64,000 nucleotides of DNA, from contig JACKAV010000011.1 of NCBI GenBank assembly GCA_020634895.1, positions 65,832-129,831 on the forward strand, given 5' to 3'. Positions 1 to 7,798 of this stretch are shown in pieces. Both the position numbers and the translations under genes were made by a program. The notes beneath the pieces were generated by a model. That model had not been told where the DNA came from, did not search any database, and saw only the letters and a list, made by a program, of their open reading frames with translations. The first letter of the stretch is position 1. Every line of letters starts with the position of its first letter. This DNA is from Anaerolineales bacterium (GTDB taxonomy: Bacteria; Chloroflexota; Anaerolineae; Anaerolineales; Villigracilaceae).

Positions 1-140
1 TACCCTACACGGTCAATGGGTCAAGCATCGTCTGGTATGCGCCGGGAGTCGGATATATCAAATCGATTGAAAACATCGATTTCAGCGGAACATCGTTTAC
101 ATCAGTGACCGAGCTGCAATCCTACAGCAATCTCCCCTAA
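1..140 (+). CDS. C-terminal end of an unrecognised protein (5' truncated)
   Basis: The frame starting at base 3 is open from the window edge to a TAA at 138-140 and encodes about 45 residues, including WYAPGVGYIKS and ending YSNLP. The stretch WYAPGVG followed by a short beta-rich tail resembles the C-terminus of secreted or lipoprotein-type proteins common in Chloroflexota, but the family cannot be named from this fragment. A strong hairpin terminator follows directly, which supports a real gene end. Confidence 0.6.
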   Translation, partial: PYTVNGSSIVWYAPGVGYIKSIENIDFSGTSFTSVTELQSYSNLP

Positions 141-142
141 GC

Positions 143-170
143 AAAACGCCGCGACAAACGCGGCGTTTTT
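143..170. terminator. Bidirectional Rho-independent terminator
   Basis: An 11-bp stem (AAAACGCCGCG and its complement) with a 5-nt loop ends in a T run on the + strand and has a matching T run on the - strand. It sits between the converging truncated gene and the Nudix gene and overlaps the Nudix stop codon. Confidence 0.9.
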
Positions 171-663
171 ATTCTGCGAACATCACATTTAGCCGATCAT
201 CTTTATAGAATGATCTTGCAGAAAAGGGAGAATCACCCTTCTTTTGTTGATGGATTCGGGCAAGCAGGATCGGCAAATCCTCAACAACTGGCAGTTGACT
301 CAGCGCCTCCATCGGGACCCATTCCGGGGTACCTTCCTTCGAGCCTTGTACTTCGCCTTGAGCATTCTCACCCACCACCACAAACAGACAGATCCCTGTC
401 TCTCCAGCATCAACAACGACTGTGCCGCACAGCCATAAATCTGCAGTTATTCCCGCCTCTTCCTGTAATTCACGCCGCGCAGCAGACAATACATCCTCAC
501 CCTTTTCAACATGTCCGCCCAAGCCGTTGTATTTCCCAGCCCACAAACGTTTGGTGGGAGCGCCTTTCAATAATAAATACTCATCCCCGCGCCGGACAAA
601 AATCGCCGTGCGGGGAATGAGCATATATCTTTCTTTATTTACACCCTGATCTGAAACGGGCAT
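169..663 (-). CDS. Nudix hydrolase (MutT-like)
   Basis: The 164-aa protein carries a complete Nudix box at residues 50-72 (G50, E56, then R64-E65-L-Q-E68-E69-A-G71-I), the Mg-binding site that hydrolyses nucleoside diphosphates linked to another group. The preceding KYNGLGG and size are typical of small house-cleaning MutT-type enzymes acting on damaged dNTPs, but the substrate is not predictable. It starts 8 bp after the aldolase stop, so the two are probably co-transcribed. A second in-frame ATG (residue 14, base 624) is an alternative start that would remove a tail not needed by the fold. Confidence 0.9.
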   Translation of the reverse strand: MPVSDQGVNKERYMLIPRTAIFVRRGDEYLLLKGAPTKRLWAGKYNGLGGHVEKGEDVLSAARRELQEEAGITADLWLCGTVVVDAGETGICLFVVVGENAQGEVQGSKEGTPEWVPMEALSQLPVVEDLPILLARIHQQKKGDSPFSARSFYKDDRLNVMFAE

Positions 664-671
664 CTCGGTGA

Positions 672-2090
672 TTAGTCAGAGAGGTCGCTGACGTCTTCAG
701 CGGCTACAGCTTCCTTGACGTAGTCCGCAAGCACCGGCTGGACCTTGACCGGAGTAATAAACTTTTCAGTGTGCTGTTTGGTGTCTTTCAATCCAAGCAG
801 GTTGAACAGTTTATCGAATTGAGCTTCCCAAGCTTTGCCAAGCTTATCCAATGATTCAGCAGGCAGTGCATACGATTTCGCCTTGAAGGGACCAATCGCA
901 TTTTTGCGGGTCTTGTAATAGAACTGTTCATCCGTCATGTTGGGTTTGCGATCGCCCGAAGCGTTGGCGTCGAGCCAGACGTACATTTCCTGCCTGAATT
1001 CCGCCGGGATGTTATCAAAGAACATGGTGGCAAAATTCGTGGCAAGATGCACTTCGATGGCTTCGTTATGGACGAATTTGTTGAAGTTTTCTTCTGGCAC
1101 AGTGGATGCACCATGTTGAACCGTACCGCCCATGCCATAATCCTTGCGGGCAACGCGGCTTAGATCACGAAGAACATCAAACGCAATGGTGACTTCGGCG
1201 ATGGAGCCATCAGGCAGAACCGTACCGCCATGCGAAGTGCCGGTCAGCACACTGATCTTGCTCAAGCCAGGCTTGCCGGGAGCGAGTTTATTCAAATTCG
1301 CGTTGTAGGCATCCATATATGCGCGGAGTTCGGGTTCAGTGGAATTTTCCGTACCCACTTCGCCGATCTCGCCGCCAATGGAGATGGTCACACCTTCGGG
1401 TGAATTCTCGCGGATAAAAGCGGACATTTCAGCAGAAAGCCTGCTGTTCAGTGCCTGTTGTTCTTCAACCGTCGGCAAGCTGATATCGACAAGCGTGGAT
1501 GTATCCACGTCAATGTTGAAGAAACCAGCAGCCATCGCCTCAATGGACAGGTCACGCACAGCCTTTAATTCCGCCTGAGAATCCGCTTTATATTTCTTGG
1601 CAGAAACCTGGAAGTGGTCGCCTTGAATGAACACAGGTCCGGTATATCCTTCTGCAACGGCAGCTGCCAGGATATTGGTCGAATATTCGGCGGGACGCTG
1701 GTCGGTATACACCATTTCAGAACGAGCCAGTTCAAAGATGAACGCGCCGGCATTGATCTTTTGAGCCGCGCGGAACATGGCGCGGGCAGCATGGAAGGAC
1801 AATGCCCGCAGGTTGAATGCCGGGGTACTGAAGGTCATCGGGGCGTCGCCGCGTCCGCGAGCCATGTACAATTCGTGAATGGAAGCGGGGTAGACACCCA
1901 TTTCCAGCGCCGCACTACGTATCAGAAAACGGGACCAACCCACGGTTTCGTCAGAGCCGAGCGCGGAGCGTTCCACAAGCTTGCCGATATTCTTCCTGAA
2001 TTTTTCCGCATCCAAAACATGAACCGCTGTACCTTCCACAGACAGACTGTTCTCGACGAGGTCGAGTAATTGTTTTACTTCGTCAGACAT
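672..2090 (-). CDS. fba: Class II (zinc) fructose-bisphosphate aldolase family protein
   Basis: The 472-aa protein has the class II aldolase hallmarks in order: QGDH (156-159, a zinc-ligand histidine), DVDTST (194-199), GGEIGE (239-244), TSHGG (285-289, another zinc ligand) and QHGAS (325-329). The family cleaves fructose-1,6-bisphosphate or related ketose bisphosphates into triose phosphates. At 472 aa it is longer than the usual 285-360 aa enzymes; the extra length is at both ends, with a C-terminal tail of about 100 residues. The exact sugar (fructose or tagatose type) is uncertain. The start has an AGGAG ribosome site 5-6 nt upstream. Its -10 box (TATAAT on the - strand, 2118-2123) overlaps the -35 box of the divergent promoter. 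Confidence 0.85.
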   Translation of the reverse strand: MSDEVKQLLDLVENSLSVEGTAVHVLDAEKFRKNIGKLVERSALGSDETVGWSRFLIRSAALEMGVYPASIHELYMARGRGDAPMTFSTPAFNLRALSFHAARAMFRAAQKINAGAFIFELARSEMVYTDQRPAEYSTNILAAAVAEGYTGPVFIQGDHFQVSAKKYKADSQAELKAVRDLSIEAMAAGFFNIDVDTSTLVDISLPTVEEQQALNSRLSAEMSAFIRENSPEGVTISIGGEIGEVGTENSTEPELRAYMDAYNANLNKLAPGKPGLSKISVLTGTSHGGTVLPDGSIAEVTIAFDVLRDLSRVARKDYGMGGTVQHGASTVPEENFNKFVHNEAIEVHLATNFATMFFDNIPAEFRQEMYVWLDANASGDRKPNMTDEQFYYKTRKNAIGPFKAKSYALPAESLDKLGKAWEAQFDKLFNLLGLKDTKQHTEKFITPVKVQPVLADYVKEAVAAEDVSDLSD

Positions 2091-2114
2091 AAAAATCTCC
2101 TAAAAAATGATAAC

Positions 2115-2144
2115 TTGATTATAACTGGTATTAAACGATATAAT
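2115..2144 (+). promoter_or_regulatory. Promoter of the 173-aa protein gene
   Basis: TTGATT (2115-2120), an 18-nt spacer and a perfect TATAAT (2139-2144) form a sigma70-type promoter. It overlaps the divergent promoter of the aldolase gene. AACGATATAAT, which includes the -10 box, recurs in near-identical form 21 bp downstream. Confidence 0.75.
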
Positions 2145-2154
2145 GAACGGCGGA

Positions 2155-2181
2155 AACGATTTAATATCTTGCACGTATATT
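2155..2181 (+). promoter_or_regulatory. Conserved upstream element, copy A
   Basis: The pattern AACGATTTAA-N5-TGCACGTA-N-ATT occurs here and again at 7690-7716. The 21 fixed positions are identical in the two copies. Here it lies just downstream of the -10 box, covering the expected transcription start, a position typical of repressor sites. Confidence 0.55.
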
Positions 2182-2197
2182 CTGGCAGGAGGCTCCA

Positions 2198-2719
2198 ATG
2201 AGCGATTTTTTTGAGAAAGTTAGCAGTCAGGTCGATCCGTTCAAGAAGTTGGTTTCACACATTCCCGGTTTCAGCGGATATGTGGAGAGGCAGAATCGCC
2301 GCGACGCAGACAAACTTCTACGGGAAACAGTAGCAAGAAGATTCGAAGAACAGTGGAAGCGTGCTTCGAACCTGCAAGCGGATATGGCAGGCAACGGCAT
2401 GCTCATGTTCGTGGACGATATGGAAAGAGCATCGCTGGCATTGCGGACATTTATCGACAAGATCAGCACCGCCGCACGGGGATATTCAGGGTTATTCGAC
2501 GCTGTCAAGATCAACGAAAAGGAACTCGAAGCCATTTATCAGTTTGATGCAGCCTTTTTCGATCTGGCAGACCAGGTCAAAAGCGGACTGGATAACGTGG
2601 AAGCCAGCATGGGCGATGAAGCAGCTTTGCCTGCCGCCATTCGGAACATCACATCGATTGCCCGCCTCGCAGTGGAAACGTTCGAACGCCGCTCCGAAGT
2701 TGTAACAGGCAGTCGGTAA
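2198..2719 (+). CDS. Hypothetical helical protein, 173 aa
   Basis: No family recognised. The protein is soluble, charged and almost wholly predicted helical: heptad-like stretches run through most of residues 25-135 and again near 145-165. It has no signal peptide, membrane segment or cysteine, so a cytoplasmic coiled-coil or helical-bundle scaffold is likely. A GCAGGAGG ribosome site lies 7-8 nt before the ATG. It shares an upstream element with the SPFH-HTH gene 5.5 kb away, which suggests joint regulation. A hairpin follows the stop, so it seems to be a single-gene unit separate from the molybdoenzyme genes. Confidence 0.75.
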   Translation: MSDFFEKVSSQVDPFKKLVSHIPGFSGYVERQNRRDADKLLRETVARRFEEQWKRASNLQADMAGNGMLMFVDDMERASLALRTFIDKISTAARGYSGLFDAVKINEKELEAIYQFDAAFFDLADQVKSGLDNVEASMGDEAALPAAIRNITSIARLAVETFERRSEVVTGSR

Positions 2720-2725
2720 TCAATC

Positions 2726-2753
2726 GACAGGGGCTCGAAACCGCGCCCCTGTC
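2726..2753 (+). terminator. Hairpin after the 173-aa protein gene
   Basis: GACAGGGGC and GCCCCTGTC form a perfect 9-bp stem with a 10-nt loop 7 bp after the stop codon. The T run after it is poor, so termination may be partial. Confidence 0.5.
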
Positions 2754-2765
2754 TCAGTTAAACTT

Positions 2766-4169
2766 ATGTGGCACAACTATATAAACGCAACATCCATTGA
2801 TGAAGTCACCCAAATACTCTCTGAAAAAGGCGCAAGCGCCCGCATCGTTGCCGGAGGAACCGACCTCATCCTCGAACTCGAAAGAGGCGTCCGCAAGGGA
2901 GTGGAAACTCTCATCGACGTCACCCGCATCCCCAAACTCAAACAGATCACAATCGACGAAGACGATGTCATTCACCTCGGCGCATTGGTCACACACAATG
3001 ACTGCGCCGCATCGAAACTCATCCGCACACGGGCATATCCGCTGGCACGTGCGGCATGGGAAGTCGGCGCACCGCAGATTCGCAACCGCGGAACGATCGC
3101 GGGGAATCTGATCACCGGCTCGCCAGCCAACGACACCATTACTCCGCTTATGGCGCTGGATGCAAAAATAACACTCGCCTCCGCCAAAAAGACCCGCGTC
3201 GTTCCGCTCAAAAAATTCTATTTGGGTGTGCGCAAAACCGTAATGGAACCCGATGAAATGCTGGTGGATATTTCCTTCCCGGCGTTGACCAAGACCCAGC
3301 GCGGGACGTTCATCAAACTGGCACTGCGCCGCGCGCAAGCCATCTCGCTCGTCAACGCCGCGGTCATTCTGGACCTCAGAGCGGATACCGTTAAATCAGC
3401 CTCCATCACGCTGGGAGCCGTCACACCGATCATCACTCACGCCCCCAAAGCGGAGAAATATCTGGTCGGCAAAAAGCTCAACGAGAAGAATATCGCCGCC
3501 GCCGCTGAACTCGCGATGAAATCCGCCAAGCCCATTGACGACGTCCGCGGCTCGGCGAATTATCGACAGGAAATGGCGCGCGTCATCACCCAGCGTGGAC
3601 TTACCGCCATCCGCGACGGAAAAGAACAATCCGGCATGCCGAAGAAACCGATCCTGTTGGTAAGCAGTGAAACAGAAAAGAATGATTCGCGATTCGCGGC
3701 TGTTTTCCCTGAAACGCCAATCGAAACAACCATCAACGGCAAAAATTACACCTTCACAAGCGGACACGACAAAACCCTGCTCCGCCTCCTTCGCGAAGAA
3801 GGCATGCTGACCGGAACAAAAGAAGGCTGCGCCGAAGGCGAATGCGGCGCATGCACAGTCTTCCTCGACGGACAAGCCGTTATGTCGTGCCTCGTCCCTG
3901 CTCCCAGGGCGCACGGCGCGGATATCGTCACCATCGAAGGGCTGGCAGACGATGAAAAGCTCAACTCCGTTCAGGAAAAGTTCATCGAACACAATGCCGT
4001 CCAATGCGGATACTGCATCCCCGGCTTTATCATGTCCGGCACGAAACTTCTGGAAGAAAAACCGAACCCAACGCGTAACGAAATCGAGCAAGCCATTACC
4101 GGAAACCTGTGCCGCTGCACAGGGTATTACAAGATCGTCAAAGCAATCGAAGAAGCAAGTGAAAATTAA
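2766..4169 (+). CDS. Xanthine dehydrogenase-family FAD subunit fused to the 2Fe-2S subunit
   Basis: Residues 1-285 form a CoxM/XdhB-type FAD domain (AGGTDL near 29-34, GAPQIRNRGTIAGN 101-114). Residues 318-467 form a CoxS-type iron-sulfur domain with Cys355, 360, 363 and 375 for the plant-ferredoxin-like cluster and Cys414, 417, 449 and 451 for the second cluster. These subunits pass electrons from the molybdenum centre to FAD. They are usually separate proteins, or fused with the 2Fe-2S domain first; here the order is FAD then 2Fe-2S. No good ribosome site is seen before the ATG. It heads an operon with a membrane protein, the molybdopterin subunit and XdhC. Confidence 0.9.
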   Translation: MWHNYINATSIDEVTQILSEKGASARIVAGGTDLILELERGVRKGVETLIDVTRIPKLKQITIDEDDVIHLGALVTHNDCAASKLIRTRAYPLARAAWEVGAPQIRNRGTIAGNLITGSPANDTITPLMALDAKITLASAKKTRVVPLKKFYLGVRKTVMEPDEMLVDISFPALTKTQRGTFIKLALRRAQAISLVNAAVILDLRADTVKSASITLGAVTPIITHAPKAEKYLVGKKLNEKNIAAAAELAMKSAKPIDDVRGSANYRQEMARVITQRGLTAIRDGKEQSGMPKKPILLVSSETEKNDSRFAAVFPETPIETTINGKNYTFTSGHDKTLLRLLREEGMLTGTKEGCAEGECGACTVFLDGQAVMSCLVPAPRAHGADIVTIEGLADDEKLNSVQEKFIEHNAVQCGYCIPGFIMSGTKLLEEKPNPTRNEIEQAITGNLCRCTGYYKIVKAIEEASEN

Positions 4170-4183
4170 CCTGAGAGATTCGT

Positions 4184-4606
4184 ATGAGCAAATATAGATC
4201 GTCCTCTGTAAAGAGATCAAAAGAAAGAAACAAGCAGCCACACTTTGTCTGGCGCGGAATTGGCTGCTCAATGATGCTCCTCATTCCTGCCATTTCGATC
4301 GCCGCCGGATACCAAACGATCCAATACGGGGTTACGCATGGCTGGGCAATCCCATATCAACTTCTGGGAACGCCTCAATTTCCAAGCCTGTTCTACAAAT
4401 CAACCGGCATGATGACCCTGCTGCGCCCCATCATCGGCATCAAACACTTTTACGCCATCGCAACAGTGAGCCTGATATACATTATTGCACTCAGCGGTAT
4501 TTTATCGCTCGGGTACGCGATCATCTATCGCGCAGTCGGACCCGCCCGTTACAGCCCGTTGGATGCCCCTCCGCCAAAAGTCAAAGTAAAACCATACAAA
4601 AGATAA
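4184..4606 (+). CDS. Small membrane protein between molybdoenzyme subunits
   Basis: No family recognised. The 140-aa product has a basic N-terminus (about 20 residues), a hydrophobic segment around 28-43, a loop, a second around 90-115, and a Pro/Lys-rich tail. Both ends are probably cytoplasmic. It starts 15 bp after the FAD/FeS gene (GAGAG ribosome site) and ends 5 bp before the molybdopterin subunit gene, so it is part of the operon. A role as membrane anchor or electron outlet for the otherwise soluble enzyme is inference from position only. Confidence 0.7.
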   Translation: MSKYRSSSVKRSKERNKQPHFVWRGIGCSMMLLIPAISIAAGYQTIQYGVTHGWAIPYQLLGTPQFPSLFYKSTGMMTLLRPIIGIKHFYAIATVSLIYIIALSGILSLGYAIIYRAVGPARYSPLDAPPPKVKVKPYKR

Positions 4607-4610
4607 AAAC

Positions 4611-6800
4611 ATGTCAATCGAATCTGTAGGAACATCCCAACATCGCATCGATGCACGCGGCAAAGTGATCGGCACCACAGAGTATTCCGGCGATCGCAGC
4701 CTGCCGGGCATGCTTTACATGAAAATCCTCATGGCAGAACGTCCGCATGCGCGTGTGCTGGACGTCCGCACCGATAAGGCAAACAGCGCTCCGGGTGTTA
4801 TTGCTGTGTACACCGCCAAAGATGTGCCCGTCAACGAATATGGTTTGCAAATTCCCGACCAGCCCGTCCTATGCGGACCGGGCGCCAGCAAGCCCTATAC
4901 AGACATTGTCCGCTTTGTAGGCGACCAGATCGCTGTAGTCGTCGCAGAGACTGAAACTCAGGCTGCCGCAGCCGTCAAACTAATAGAAGTGGATTATGAA
5001 GACCTTCCGCCTCTTACGGACCCGGTAGCTGCCATGCAGCCCGACGCGCCTCGTCTACACCCAGACCGGGGCGACAGCAACATCTGCGTCCACTACAAGA
5101 TCCGCAAAGGGAATGTCGATGCAGGCTTTGCCCAGGCAGACGTGATCGTCGAAGGCGAGTACCACACTCCGGTGCAGGAACATGCCTATCTCCAGCCAGA
5201 GGCGGGTCTTGCGTACTTCGATGACGAAGGCCGCATCACCGTCGAAAGCGCCGGTCAATGGACGCACGCCGACCGCAAATCCATCGCGCACGCGTTGAAT
5301 CTTCCCGAAGAACAGGTACGTGTCATCTACCCAGCCATCGGCGGCGCGTTTGGCGGACGTGAAGACATTTCGGTTCAGATCGTGCTAGCAATGGCTGTCA
5401 TGAAGTTAAAGCAACCAGTCAAGATCATTTGGTCGCGCCGTGAATCGATGATCGGACACGGAAAACGCCACGCGGTAATATTGCGCGCAAAATGGGGCGC
5501 AACAAAAGACGGCAAGTTGGTGGCGGTTGAAAATGAGATCATCGGCGACGGCGGCGCTTACATGTACACCACCAATAAAGTGCTCGGCAATGCCACCATC
5601 ACCTCCACCGGACCTTATGCCATTGAGAACGTCAAGACCGACGTGTATGGCATTTACACCAACAACATCCCCGGGGCAGCCTTCCGTGGATTTGGCGCAC
5701 CACAGGCATTATTCATGGCGGAAAGCCAGATGAACAAGATCGCCGAGAAACTCGGCATGGACCCTGTGGAACTACGTTTGAAGAACGCCCTGCGAGACGG
5801 AGATACATTGGATGTTGGCACACCTGCCCCAACCCCTGTCAGTATCGTTGAGTGTATCGAAGCCGCCCGCGATTCCTTCAAATGGAAAAAACAGGGAAAG
5901 AACAAAAAGAAAAATCAAGGAGCCATTGCCAAAGGGCTTGGTTTTGCCACCGGCTTCAAGAACGTTGGCTTTTCCTTTGGGTACCAGGAAAATTGCTGGG
6001 CAAAAGTTGAGATCTTCGGAAAGACTGAAATGGAGAAGGTTATTCTCCATCACGCCGGAGCCGAAGTTGGGCAAGGTTTCCAAACTGTCATGACGCAAAT
6101 GGCGGCGCATGTGTTGGGTGTTCCCACAGACCTCGTGGAAATGCGGACTTCGGACTCTGCCAAACAAGGCAACCCCGGGTCAGCATCCGCTTCACGCCTC
6201 ACATTCATGGCTGGGAATTCCGTCAAAGGCGCGGCGGAGGCTGCACTCGCAAAATGGAAAGCGGAAGAACGCCCTGCAATCGCTGAATTCCAATATCTTG
6301 CGCCTCCCACAACGCACATGGACGAAGAGACCGGCTATTCGATGCCGAACTTCCAATATGCGTATGTCGCTCAAGCTGTGGAAGTGGAAGTGGATACTGA
6401 GACGGGTCACATCCGCGTGAAACGCATCACTTCGGCAGACGATGTCGGTAAAGCCATCAACCCTGAATTGGTCGTCGCCCAGATCGAGGGTGCGGTCATT
6501 CAGGCGCATGGGTACGCTGTGATGGAAGATTTCAAAATGAAAGATGGACGTGTACTGACAGATCAACTCAGTACCTACCTGTTACCCACCATCTGGGACA
6601 TCCCTGAAAAAGTCGACTCGGTGGTGGTCGAAGTACCCGATCCGAATGGGCCGTGGGGAGCCCGTGGAATGGGCGAACTCCCCTACCTGCCGGTCGCTCC
6701 CGCCATCGCCGCGGCGATCCACGACGCGACTGGGGTGTGGATGAATGAATTTCCCTTCACTCCGGAACGCGTACTGCGGGCATTAGGCAAGATCAAATAA
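4611..6800 (+). CDS. Molybdopterin-binding subunit of a xanthine dehydrogenase-family enzyme
   Basis: The 729-aa protein matches the large subunit of molybdenum hydroxylases. It has GGAFGGRE (244-251), AFRGFGAPQ (357-365), GAEVGQGFQT and, near the end, GARGMGE with Glu689 in the place of the catalytic glutamate. The FRGFG arginine and the Glu after GGR match residues that bind purine in xanthine dehydrogenases; the AYRCSFR loop of CO dehydrogenase is absent. A purine or aldehyde substrate is therefore more likely than CO, but not proven. It works with the FAD/2Fe-2S fusion upstream and XdhC downstream. Confidence 0.9.
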   Translation: MSIESVGTSQHRIDARGKVIGTTEYSGDRSLPGMLYMKILMAERPHARVLDVRTDKANSAPGVIAVYTAKDVPVNEYGLQIPDQPVLCGPGASKPYTDIVRFVGDQIAVVVAETETQAAAAVKLIEVDYEDLPPLTDPVAAMQPDAPRLHPDRGDSNICVHYKIRKGNVDAGFAQADVIVEGEYHTPVQEHAYLQPEAGLAYFDDEGRITVESAGQWTHADRKSIAHALNLPEEQVRVIYPAIGGAFGGREDISVQIVLAMAVMKLKQPVKIIWSRRESMIGHGKRHAVILRAKWGATKDGKLVAVENEIIGDGGAYMYTTNKVLGNATITSTGPYAIENVKTDVYGIYTNNIPGAAFRGFGAPQALFMAESQMNKIAEKLGMDPVELRLKNALRDGDTLDVGTPAPTPVSIVECIEAARDSFKWKKQGKNKKKNQGAIAKGLGFATGFKNVGFSFGYQENCWAKVEIFGKTEMEKVILHHAGAEVGQGFQTVMTQMAAHVLGVPTDLVEMRTSDSAKQGNPGSASASRLTFMAGNSVKGAAEAALAKWKAEERPAIAEFQYLAPPTTHMDEETGYSMPNFQYAYVAQAVEVEVDTETGHIRVKRITSADDVGKAINPELVVAQIEGAVIQAHGYAVMEDFKMKDGRVLTDQLSTYLLPTIWDIPEKVDSVVVEVPDPNGPWGARGMGELPYLPVAPAIAAAIHDATGVWMNEFPFTPERVLRALGKIK

Positions 6801-6818
6801 CTTTTTTTCACCAAATCA

Positions 6819-6864
6819 AGCCACGGAGATATGAGAGCAAAATACAACTCTTCACTCCGTGGCT
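6819..6864. repeat. Perfect inverted repeat AGCCACGGAG/CTCCGTGGCT
   Basis: Two perfect 10-bp arms (6819-6828 and 6855-6864) flank a 26-nt loop between the molybdopterin subunit and XdhC genes. It could act as a transcript hairpin, but the CCACGGAG arm also resembles the CCACAGAG/CACGGAG repeats near 57 kb, so it may be a dispersed intergenic repeat. Confidence 0.6.
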
Positions 6865-6893
6865 GCGATTTACAATATGCGCCACTCAATTCA

Positions 6894-7685
6894 ATGACTT
6901 CAATCTATCAAGCCCTATCTGAACTCGAAAAAAATAATCAATCGGCTGCCCTGTGTACGGTCACAAAAAGCGAAGGGTCAACACCGCGGCACGTTGGCAG
7001 CAAAATGCTGGTCTACCCCGACCGCAGTTTCATTGGCACGGTTGGCGGCGGGGAACTGGAGAATCGCGTCATTAAGGCGGCGTTGGATTCGATCGACAAT
7101 GCCGAGCCGCAGACATTGTCCTATTCAATGGCAGACCCCTCACGAGGGGACCCAGGCGTGTGCGGCGGTCAAGTGGAGGTATTTGTGGAACCGATCTTAC
7201 CGCCCGCAACGGTCATTGTGATCGGCGCGGGACACGTTGGAAAAGCCGTTGTCCATTTGGCAAAATGGCTGGGATTTCGCGTGGTCGTCAACGATGACAG
7301 GGCGGAGTTCTGCACACCAGAATCCACGCCAGGTGCAGATGAATATTATCCAATCAAGATGGGTGAGCTGGCAGAAGAACTCAAAATCACAAAAAGGTCT
7401 TATTTGGTCGTTACAAGCCGCGGGTCCGGTGTGGACGCGGAAGGTCTTCCATCCCTGCTCGAATCAAACGCGGCTTATATCGGCGTGATCGGCTCCAAAA
7501 GAAGATGGGCAACCACAGTCAAGGCGCTGAAGGATCTTGGAATTAAAGATGAGACCATCGATAAAGTCCATTCGCCGATCGGGTTGGAATTACAGGCGGA
7601 AACGCCGCAGGAGATCGCCGTGAGCATCATGGCGGAAATCCTTATGCTTCAAAACAAAGCCACAGGAAAACCGATGAAGGGGTGA
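6894..7685 (+). CDS. xdhC: XdhC/CoxI family molybdoenzyme maturation protein
   Basis: XdhC proteins bind molybdenum cofactor, help sulfurate it and insert it into xanthine dehydrogenase-type enzymes. The N-terminal XdhC/CoxI domain shows ALCTVTKSEGSTPR and GTVGGGELE; the C-terminal Rossmann-type domain has VIGAGHVGKAV and IGVIGSKRR. The frame is open from an ATG at 6831, but that start lies inside the inverted repeat at 6819-6864. The family begins at the MTSIYQAL methionine (6894), giving 263 aa. TACAAT at 6871-6876 could be a -10 box giving a very short leader. Confidence 0.88.
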   Translation: MTSIYQALSELEKNNQSAALCTVTKSEGSTPRHVGSKMLVYPDRSFIGTVGGGELENRVIKAALDSIDNAEPQTLSYSMADPSRGDPGVCGGQVEVFVEPILPPATVIVIGAGHVGKAVVHLAKWLGFRVVVNDDRAEFCTPESTPGADEYYPIKMGELAEELKITKRSYLVVTSRGSGVDAEGLPSLLESNAAYIGVIGSKRRWATTVKALKDLGIKDETIDKVHSPIGLELQAETPQEIAVSIMAEILMLQNKATGKPMKG

Positions 7686-7689
7686 GCGC

Positions 7690-7716
7690 AACGATTTAAA
7701 TTGCTGCACGTACATT
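7690..7716 (+). promoter_or_regulatory. Conserved upstream element, copy B
   Basis: Second copy of AACGATTTAA-N5-TGCACGTA-N-ATT (see 2155-2181). Here it lies 24 bp upstream of the -35 box, a position more typical of an activator site. AAATCGTT, the complement of its first eight bases, recurs at 7769-7776 just after the -10 box. Confidence 0.55.
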
Positions 7717-7739
7717 AATGCGAGTAGGAAAAACGGTTC

Positions 7740-7767
7740 TTGACCGGATTTTTAGATAGACTATAAT
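7740..7767 (+). promoter_or_regulatory. Promoter of the SPFH-HTH gene
   Basis: TTGACC (7740-7745), a 16-nt spacer and a perfect TATAAT (7762-7767) lie 31 nt before the ATG. An AAAGGAGAG ribosome site follows. Confidence 0.8.
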
Positions 7768-7798
7768 CAAATCGTTATTTATTCAAAGGAGAGAAACC

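Noticed and set aside
3396..4271. 291-codon frame on the - strand across the FAD/2Fe-2S gene
   Set aside because: Shadow of the cysteine-rich coding strand; composition is odd and no domain is visible.
6831..6893. Upstream start for xdhC
   Set aside because: These codons lie inside an inverted repeat and the family N-terminus begins at 6894.
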